Of a DNA stretch of 26,299 nt, positions 18,600 through 26,299 are shown piece by piece. This DNA comes from Bodonicaedibacter sp963693005 (GTDB lineage: Bacteria; Pseudomonadota; Alphaproteobacteria; UBA6184). Each line of letters begins with the position of its first letter. Within the stretch, counting starts at the first letter, position 1. The notes under the pieces were generated by a model, which saw only the letters and a program-made list of their open reading frames with translations, did no database searches and was not told where the DNA came from. The stretch lies in contig OY843698.1 of NCBI GenBank assembly GCA_963693005.1, forward strand, positions 1-26,299, read 5' to 3'. The position numbers were made by a program, and so were the translations under genes.

Positions 18600-21500
18600 C
18601 GCGGCGTACAGCATCGCGTCCGTGACGGCGACTGCGGACAGCATCGCCTGTGTGACGGCGACTGCGCACGGCATCGCCTGTGTGACGGCGACTGCGCACG
18701 GCATCGCCTGTGTGACGGCGACTGCGGACAGCATCGCCTCTGTGACGGCGACTGCGGACAGCATCGCCTGTGTGAGGGCGACTGCGTGCAGCATCGCCTC
18801 CGTGACGGCGACTGCGGACAGCATCGCCTGTGTGAGGGCGACTGCGGACGGCATCGCCTGTGTGACGGCGACTGCGTCCGGCATCGCCTCTGTGACGGCG
18901 ACTGCGGACAGCATCGCCTCTGTGACGGCGACTGCGGACAGCATCGCCTGTGTGAGGGCGACTGCGGACGGCATCGCCTGTGTGACGGCGACTGCGCACG
19001 GCATCGCCTGTGTGACGGCGACTGCGTCCGGCATCGCCTCTGTGACGGCGACTGCGGACAGCATCGCCTCTGTGACGGCGACTGCGGACAGCATCGCCTG
19101 TGTGAGGGCGACTGCGTGCAGCATCGCTTCCGTGAGGGCGACTGCGGACGGCATCGCCTCCGTGACGGCGACTGCGGACGGCATCGCCTCTGTGACGGCG
19201 ACTGCGCACGGCATCGCTTGTGTGACGGCGACTGCGTGCAGCATCGCTTCCGTGAGGGCGACTGCGTACGGCATCGCCTCCGTGACGGCGACTGCGGGCG
19301 CATCGCCTCTGTGACGGCGACTGCGTGCAGCATCGCTTCCGTGAGGGCGACTGCGGACGGCATCGCCTCCGTGACGGCGACTGCGGGCGCATCGCCTCTG
19401 TGACGGCGACTGCGTGCAGCATCGCCTCCGTGACGGCGACTGCGGACGGCATCGCCTCTGTGACGGCGACTGCGCACGGCATCGCTTGTGTGACGGCGAC
19501 TGCGTGCAGCATCGCTTCCGTGAGGGCGACTGCGTACGGCATCGCCTCCGTGACGGCGACTGCGTGCAGCATCGCTTCCGTGAGGGCGACTGCGTACGGC
19601 ATCGCCTCTGTGACGGCGACTGCGGGCGCATCGCCTCTGTGACGGCGACTGCGTGCAGCATCGCCTCTGTGACGGCGACTGCGGACAGCATCGCCTGTGT
19701 GAGGGCGACTGCGTGCAGCATCGCTTCCGTGAGGGCGACTGCGGACGGCATCGCCTCCGTGACGGCGACTGCGGGCGCATCGCCTCTGTGACGGCGACTG
19801 CGTGCAGCATCGCCTCCGTGACGGCGACTGCGGACGGCATCGCCTCTGTGACGGCGACTGCGCACGGCATCGCTTGTGTGACGGCGACTGCGTGCAGCAT
19901 CGCTTCCGTGAGGGCGACTGCGTACGGCATCGCCTCCGTGACGGCGACTGCGGGCGCATCGCCTCTGTGACGGCGACTGCGTACGGCATCGCCTCTGTGA
20001 CGGCGACTGCGGACGGCATCGCCTCCGTGACGGCGACTGCGGGCGCATCGCCTGTGTGACGGCGACTGCGTCCGGCATCGCCTCTGTGACGGCGACTGCG
20101 GACAGCATCGCCTCTGTGACGGCGACTGCGGACAGCATCGCCTGTGTGAGGGCGACTGCGTGCAGCATCGCTTCCGTGAGGGCGACTGCGTACGGCATCG
20201 CCTCCGTGACGGCGACTGCGGGCGCATCGCCTCTGTGACGGCGACTGCGTACGGCATCGCCTCTGTGACGGCGACTGCGGACGGCATCGCCTCCGTGACG
20301 GCGACTGCGGGCGCATCGCCTCTGTGACGGCGACTGCGTGCAGCATCGCTTCCGTGAGGGCGACTGCGTACGGCATCGCCTCCGTGACGGCGACTGCGGG
20401 CGCATCGCCTCTGTGACGGCGACTGCGTACGGCATCGCCTCTGTGACGGCGACTGCGGACGGCATCGCCTCCGTGACGGCGACTGCGGGCGCATCGCCTG
20501 TGTGACGGCGACTGCGTCCGGCATCGCCTCTGTGACGGCGACTGCGGACAGCATCGCCTCTGTGACGGCGACTGCGGACAGCATCGCCTGTGTGAGGGCG
20601 ACTGCGTACGGCATCGCCTCTGTGACGGCGACTGCGGACGGCATCGCCTCCGTGACGGCGACTGCGGGCGCATCGCCTCTGTGACGGCGACTGCGTGCAG
20701 CATCGCTTCCGTGAGGGCGACTGCGTACGGCATCGCCTCCGTGACGGCGACTGCGGGCGCATCGCCTCTGTGACGGCGACTGCGTACGGCATCGCCTCTG
20801 TGACGGCGACTGCGGACGGCATCGCCTCTGTGACGGCGACTGCGGGCGCATCGCCTCTGTGACGGCGACTGCGTGCAGCATCGCTTCCGTGAGGGCGACT
20901 GCGGACGGCATCGCCTCCGTGACGGCGACTGCGGGCGCATCGCCTCTGTGACGGCGACTGCGTGCAGCATCGCTTCCGTGACGGCGACTGCGGACGGCAT
21001 CGCCTCCGTGACGGCGACTGCGGGCGCATCGCCTCTGTGACGGCGACTGCGTGCAGCATCGCCTCCGTGACGGCGACTGCGGGCGCATCGCCTCTGTGAC
21101 GGCGACTGCGTGCAGCATCGCTTCCGTGAGGGCGACTGCGTACGGCATCGCCTCCGTGACGGCGACTGCGGGCGCATCGCCTCTGTGACGGCGACTGCGT
21201 GCAGCATCGCTTCCGTGAGGGCGACTGCGTACGGCATCGCCTCCGTGACGGCGACTGCGGGCGCATCGCCTCTGTGACGGCGACTGCGTGCAGCATCGCC
21301 TCTGTGACGGCGACTGCGGACGGCATCGCCTCCGTGACGGCGACTGCGGGCGCATCGCCTCTGTGACGGCGACTGCGTGCAGCATCGCTTCCGTGAGGGC
21401 GACTGCGTACGGCATCGCCTCCGTGACGGCGACTGCGGGCGCATCGCCTCTGTGACGGCGACTGCGTGCAGCATCGCCTCTGTGGCGGCGACTGCGGACG

Positions 21501-23115
21501 GCATCGCCTCCGTGACGGCGACTGCGGGCGCATCGCCTCTGTGACGGCGACTGCGTGCAGCATCGCTTCCGTGAGGGCGACTGCGTACGGCATCGCCTCT
21601 GTGACGGCGACTGCGGACGGCATCGCCTCCGTGACGGCGACTGCGGGCGCATCGCCTCTGTGACGGCGACTGCGTGCAGCATCGCTTCCGTGAGGGCGAC
21701 TGCGGACGGCATCGCCTCCGTGACGGCGACTGCGGGCGCATCGCCTCTGTGACGGCGACTGCGTGCAGCATCGCTTCCGTGACGGCGACTGCGGACGGCA
21801 TCGCCTCCGTGACGGCGACTGCGGGCGCATCGCCTCTGTGACGGCGACTGCGTGCAGCATCGCCTCCGTGACGGCGACTGCGGGCGCATCGCCTCTGTGA
21901 CGGCGACTGCGTGCAGCATCGCTTCCGTGAGGGCGACTGCGTACGGCATCGCCTCCGTGACGGCGACTGCGGGCGCATCGCCTCTGTGACGGCGACTGCG
22001 TGCAGCATCGCTTCCGTGAGGGCGACTGCGTACGGCATCGCCTCCGTGACGGCGACTGCGGGCGCATCGCCTCTGTGACGGCGACTGCGTGCAGCATCGC
22101 CTCTGTGACGGCGACTGCGGACGGCATCGCCTCCGTGACGGCGACTGCGGGCGCATCGCCTCTGTGACGGCGACTGCGTGCAGCATCGCTTCCGTGAGGG
22201 CGACTGCGTACGGCATCGCCTCCGTGACGGCGACTGCGGGCGCATCGCCTCTGTGACGGCGACTGCGTGCAGCATCGCCTCTGTGGCGGCGACTGCGGAC
22301 GGCATCGCCTCCGTGACGGCGACTGCGGGCGCATCGCCTCTGTGACGGCGACTGCGTGCAGCATCGCTTCCGTGAGGGCGACTGCGTACGGCATCGCCTC
22401 TGTGACGGCGACTGCGGACGGCATCGCCTCCGTGACGGCGACTGCGGGCGCATCGCCTCTGTGACGGCGACTGCGTGCAGCATCGCTTCCGTGAGGGCGA
22501 CTGCGGACGGCATCGCCTCCGTGACGGCGACTGCGGGCGCATCGCCTCTGTGACGGCGACTGCGTGCAGCATCGCTTCCGTGACGGCGACTGCGGACGGC
22601 ATCGCCTCCGTGACGGCGACTGCGGGCGCATCGCCTCTGTGACGGCGACTGCGTGCAGCATCGCCTCCGTGACGGCGACTGCGGGCGCATCGCCTCTGTG
22701 ACGGCGACTGCGTGCAGCATCGCTTCCGTGAGGGCGACTGCGTACGGCATCGCCTCCGTGACGGCGACTGCGGGCGCATCGCCTCTGTGACGGCGACTGC
22801 GTGCAGCATCGCTTCCGTGAGGGCGACTGCGGACGGCATCGCCTCTGTGACGGCGACTGCGCACGGCATCGCTTGTGTGACGGCGACTGCGTGCAGCATC
22901 GCTTCCGTGAGGGCGACTGCGTACGGCATCGCCTCCGTGACGGCGACTGCGGGCGCATCGCCTCTGTGACGGCGACTGCGTGCAGCATCGCTTCCGTGAG
23001 GGCGACTGCGTACGGCATCGCCTCCGTGACGGCGACTGCGGGCGCATCGCCTCTGTGACGGCGACTGCGTACGGCATCGCCTCTGTGACGGCGACTGCGT
23101 GTAGCATCGCTTTTG
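18600..23115. repeat. 30/29-bp minisatellite with 89-bp and 801-bp higher-order structure
   Basis: About 150 units of GCATCGCCTCTGTGACGGCG plus ACTGCGGACA-type ends fill 4.5 kb. On the left (18600-19290) units are an exact 30 bp. From about 19290 a 29-bp version (GCGGGCGCATCGCC, one base shorter) recurs, commonly every third unit, making an 89-bp trimer. From about 20785 to 22828 an 801-bp block (nine trimers) is repeated about 2.5 times; for example the rare CTGTGGCGGCG variant occurs at about 21480 and again 801 bp later. All three minus-strand frames are open for more than 1500 codons, because the plus strand lacks TCA, TTA and CTA. The 29-bp units shift the frame, so this is repeat composition and not a gene. 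The change from the previous array at 18580-18600 is abrupt. Confidence 0.95.
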
Positions 23116-23646
23116 ACGGCGACTGACGCGACCTTGCACCGCATCAGCCGCGGGAAGTCATGACTTCAGATGGGAGCGAAGCCGAAACCCTCAGGCTGAG
23201 GGGACTAGGTGGAGCACGCACAGGCCCGGTCGTACGACGACCAAATGTGCATCTGGGGGGGCAGCAGTGCAAGACTTTTTTCTGCACCTGCTTTCTCAGA
23301 CAAGGGAAGCCTGTTTTCCCCCTTCATTTTGCTCTTGATTACCGAAGCAGCGCTGTCAGCGGAGCTGGGCCGAAACGAAAGCCGCCCCGATCCGAGACCA
23401 TTGCACGCGATCCGGAATCACCTCCATGACGGAAACTGGTTGACGGAGGAAGCTCTCCTGAAAAGGGGGCGGGGTGAAAAGGGGGCAGGGAGAGTGTTGT
23501 CCTAGGACGACCTCTGCCACCCGGGGAACGCAGGCCAGAGTCATGCGAACTCGAGCGTGACAGTTGTCTAACGACGACCTCGATACTCTCGGGAAGGCAG
23601 GCCGGAGCCGCGCGAACCCAGACAGTTGCTGTCCCCTCGAGAACTG

Positions 23647-23888
23647 CCTGCGAGGATGCGGCGTCGCCCCAGATACCTGCGAGGATGCGCTATCGACCCA
23701 GACGCCTGCGAGGATGCGGCGTCGCCCCAGATACCTGCGAGGATGCGCTATCGACCCAGACGCCTGCGAGGATGCGGCGTCGCCCCAGATACCTGCGAGG
23801 ATGCGCTATCGACCCAGACGCCTGCGAGGATGCGGCGTCGCCCCAGATACCTGCGAGGATGCGGTATCGACCCAGACGCCTGCGAGGA
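23647..23888 (+). repeat. 29-bp tandem array in terminal relic (about 8 units)
   Basis: Units start at 23647 and follow every 29 bp to a truncated ninth at about 23879. They alternate as in the other two arrays. Most type-A units carry a shared G-to-C change (GATGCGCTATCG), and only the last has the GATGCGGTATCG form found in the full element. This private variant shows that the array expanded within this copy. Confidence 0.93.
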
Positions 23889-23895
23889 GGGTGAT

Positions 23896-24171
23896 GGTCG
23901 GTGTGGTCCCCGGAAAACTGATTTGGCCAAAGCTGTGATAACGAACTGGCAGATAAAGGTGATTCCGGATCGCGTGCAATGGTCTCGGATCGGGGCGGCT
24001 TTCGTTTCGGCCCAGCTCCGCTGAGAGCGCTGCTTCGGTAATCAAGAGCAAAATGAAGGGGGAAAAGGCCCGAGTAACTAGGGTCGGTGTGGTCCCCGGA
24101 AAACTGATTTGGCCAAAGCTGTGATAACGAACTGGCAGATAAAGGTGATTCCGGATCGCGTGCAATGGTCT
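23896..24171 (+). repeat. Two 90-bp direct repeats, offset 186 bp
   Basis: 23896-23985 and 24082-24171 are identical by eye, starting GGTCGGTGTGGTCCCCGG and ending CGCGTGCAATGGTCT. Each contains ACTGATTTGGCCAAAGCTG. The second copy marks the right limit of repeat-related sequence; beyond 24171 the sequence is new. The inverted partner of the relic's D segment lies between them. Confidence 0.9.
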
Positions 24172-24570
24172 GCGTCTGCGCTGTTCTTTCCGGTTTCTTG
24201 TTCTTTTTCTTTACTTTTGTTTTCGCAAAGCTTTGTATTTGTTTTTGGATTGGGATGGAAAATAAAGGGGAACGCGGGGGCGTTCCTGAAGTGCAAATGG
24301 TAAGTGTAAATGGTCTGCACAAGCACCGAAAAGCTCTGGCAAGTTTTCCATCCAAGCTCTGACATGTTGCTCGCTCGTCCGCCTGGCGTCCGTCCGCCGC
24401 TCGAACCTCGCTTCGCTTCGGTTCTCGCTGGGTCGCTGGGTTTCGGAAATGTGGGAAAACGGGTCCTCCGGTTTTTGGTCGTCGGTCGTGGCGAAAAAGT
24501 GGTCATTTTTTTCATTTTTCCAAAACTCCGAAAGTGCGGAATGTGGGTAAAAATCGGTCAAAAATCGGTG
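24172..24570 (+). other. AT-richer linker without a supported gene
   Basis: This stretch has visibly lower GC than the arrays, with T-rich runs (about 24185-24232 and 24507-24525). A pyrimidine-rich tract ends in GCAAAG near 24230. Frames across it continue into the downstream LINE fragment but show no recognisable domain. I see nothing I can name in it. Confidence 0.4.
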
Positions 24571-25273
24571 GGAATCGATGATCAGATAGAAGGTCTCTCG
24601 AGCATAGCCTACGCCGACGACCTCACCCTATCGGTCGCGACCACATCCGCGAGAGACTCGCAACCCACCCTCCAATCAGCTCTCGATGCGATATCGCAAT
24701 GGTGTGGCACCACCAACATGATTGTCAACGTTGGCAAAACCCAAGGCAACCTCGTCACGTCCGTGGACAAAAACGCCAGTCCCCGCATCGTCCCCCCGGA
24801 CCTGACCTACAACGACGAACCTGTCTCCTTCAGAGACCCGGAGACTGACTCCTTACAAACCCTAGCCAGACTTCTCGGCTGCACTTTCAGCAACCGCGGC
24901 ATCGGGACCCCACAAGCCGCACTCGCTCGGAGTAAAGCGCTCGCCAGCTCCGCCCGCACCTGTCACATTTTTTCCCGGCTTGCGCCCCACGCCACCTTCG
25001 CCACAACCAATGCGACCGACGAAAGCTCCTCATCATCTATCCGATCCTTCCGCACATCAGCAGTATCCTGCGCACTCGCTACAACAAAGGACGCCCTGGC
25101 TTGGATCGGCCTTCCAGTGGACACACCTCATGACCCGACGCATGCCGACCTGGGCTCCATGGGAATCCTGGTCGGACAAAGTGCAAATATGCCCAACACT
25201 CCCGGGACGCAAACCCGATCTCTCTCCACTCGAACAACGTAGGCTCAGCCTGCAAGCCATCTGCGACAGCTAA
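24571..25273 (+). pseudogene. Truncated non-LTR retrotransposon (LINE) reverse transcriptase
   Basis: The translated stretch IEGLSSIAYADDLTLSV carries the RT motif C YADD (24610-24621). It is followed by ALDAISQWCGTTNMIVNVGKTQ (motif D type, ending in the Gly-Lys-Thr found at this place in LINE RTs) and LARLLGCTFSNRG (motif E type, LLG). The motifs before YADD (fingers, motif A, motif B) are missing, so the fragment is 5'-truncated, as is usual for LINEs copied by target-primed reverse transcription. After about 24990 the protein-like reading seems to move to the +1 frame (ending WAPWESWSDKVQICPTLPG and a TAA at 25271-25273), suggesting a frameshift. The style recalls Ingi/L1Tc or CR1-type elements; I cannot assign the clade. 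No endonuclease domain or poly(A) tail is present. Confidence 0.72.
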
Positions 25274-26299
25274 CACGGCAATCCTCCCCCCGAATGCTAG
25301 CGCTGAGGTTTGGGCGTCGGGTCGGCAGAGCGAGCAGGAACTGCATGCATGCGCGAGCGGGCCCGCCGCGCCGTCGTCAATACTCCCAGTGTCGTGAACA
25401 TCATGGCAAGGACGATGCAGCCGAAAAGTACCCGGCATCGCTCTCGTGTCTTTGCCATCGCACTACAACATTCCGATACTGTATCCCCTTGAAGAGAAAA
25501 AAACAAACAGGTCAACCCACTGCTATTTTCAACGGCACCTTTTTTTTTCTTCCTCTTTCCGAGTTTTTCAGCCGCAAGTGTCCGTTCAACTCTCGGAACG
25601 TTGGTGTGGGCTGACACACATCGCCTGACAGCGGGCGACGGAGGGAAGAGAGGAGCCCTATTGCTACAGGTCCTAAATCAAGGCATGAAGTTGATGAGTG
25701 GTCACGCGTTGCTGCTTCTACAAGTGCTTCCTGGAGAGAAGAGAGTGAGTGGTGTCAGTGGGCCTCGAGGAAGTGTGGAGGCGGGGTGGTCCAGGGCGTG
25801 GGAAGCAGCAGAGGTGGAGAGCTCGCAGGAGGCGAACGGGAGTCGGGGATGAACGACGAGATACGGCTACTCGGTCGACGACCGGGCAACTAAGCAAATA
25901 CTAACGGCCGGTGGCGGGAGGAACGCAGCGAAGGGATGAAACACACGCGACACGAACGAAGAAGGAAATGCACAAAACGAATCCGAGAGCTTGCATTGGA
26001 AGTCGGTGGAACAAAAGGCGGTGGACAACGGAAGTGGAACGTGGTGAAGGACGGAACAAAAGAGAATACAAAAAAAAAAAACAGGAGCGGCGCGACGACG
26101 CTGTGTTAAATGTCTACTGCCCGGCCGACTGCAGAGACAATCGGTCTCAAAAACACGGAGGCGTATCTGCGCTACAATGGCGCTGAGGCATGGACGCATG
26201 GAAGGTACAACGGGCGGCAGTGACACGGTGCAGTGAAGAGGGGGTGGTGCGGGTGGGCGCACAGCGACTGATCGCGCACGGTACAACAACAAAAACAAC
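25274..26299. other. Unassigned flank, no supported gene
   Basis: About 1 kb with mixed composition. It includes a pyrimidine tract followed by AG (25539-25571), a 12-A run (26070-26081) and a purine-rich plus strand after 25620. The longest frame (minus strand 26298-25867, 143 codons) is open to the window edge and is Phe/Ser/Pro/Cys-rich low complexity with no domain, as expected from the purine skew. I find no RNA gene or repeat here. Confidence 0.5.

Larger units (their letters stand above)
23168..24171. mobile_element. Rearranged relic of retroelement termini
   Basis: 23170-23272 is the inverse of 6467-6575 (the segment after the YR gene). It runs into a terminal block (23273-23312) that has lost about 70 bp between CTCAGACA and GGGAAGCCTGTTT. 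23314-23422 and 23959-24066 are inverted copies of each other. Between them lie an inverse single copy of the duplicated spacer (23441-23645) and about eight 29-bp units (23647-23888) in which type A reads GCTATCG, not GGTATCG. No ORF of the element is present. It looks like a solo or recombined end left by another copy. Confidence 0.85.

Noticed and set aside
13412..18625. 1737-codon plus-strand frame through the 16-bp-module minisatellite
   Set aside because: It has no start context or domain, other frames of both strands are also long and open, and 32-bp units and 1-bp variants rotate the frame. It is repeat composition.
18600..23115. CRISPR-like array (30-bp repeats)
   Set aside because: Units are contiguous with no unique spacers and no cas genes, and the surrounding retroelements are eukaryotic in type.
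17962..23144. Three minus-strand frames of 1500-1725 codons in the 30-bp minisatellite
   Set aside because: All three frames are open together and 29-bp units shift the phase every 89 bp, so no single protein is maintained.
25867..26298. 143-codon minus-strand frame at the window end
   Set aside because: Its Phe/Ser/Pro/Cys-rich content reflects the purine skew of the plus strand. It has no recognisable domain and may be cut by the window edge.

Overview
This window looks like repeat-dominated nuclear DNA of a GC-rich eukaryote, most plausibly a microbial protist or alga. The reasons are long satellite and minisatellite arrays, a reverse-transcribing element of the tyrosine-recombinase (YR) type, a 5'-truncated non-LTR (LINE) reverse transcriptase fragment, and no recognisable cellular gene, rRNA or tRNA. 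The host lineage cannot be fixed from this sequence; dinoflagellates, chromerids, kinetoplastids and algae would all need testing.

Layout: (1) about 131-5782 is a satellite with a period near 165 bp, passing at its right edge into a 122-bp derivative. (2) 5838-13190 is a YR retroelement read on the minus strand. Its order is RT-RNase H (11496-9559), then a gag-like protein with a zinc knuckle (9562-7691), then a tyrosine recombinase (7643-6639). It is enclosed by long inverted terminal structures, each carrying an array of alternating 29-bp units. (3) About 13330-18580 is a minisatellite built from 16-bp modules (32- and 48-bp units). (4) About 18600-23115 is a 30/29-bp minisatellite with an 89-bp trimer and an 801-bp higher-order repeat. 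(5) 23168-24171 is a rearranged relic of the element's termini. (6) About 24570-25273 is a decayed LINE reverse transcriptase fragment with a YADD motif. (7) The last kilobase has no gene I can support.

How the genes fit together: the three minus-strand ORFs form one unit. RT-RH would copy the RNA, the gag-like protein would package it, and the YR would integrate a circular DNA intermediate without duplicating target sequence. RT-RH and gag overlap by an ATGA stop/start, and the YR follows 47 nt later. The order RT-RH, gag, YR is unusual. As I recall the families, it differs from gag-RT-YR (DIRS/Ngaro) and is a circular permutation of gag-YR-RT (VIPER). With the non-canonical LLDG motif in the RT, the histone-H1-like Lys/Ala region in the gag-like protein and the array-bearing inverted ends, this element is the best candidate for something undescribed.

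The very long stop-free frames in the satellites (up to more than 1700 codons, on both strands) are treated as products of repeat composition, not as genes.
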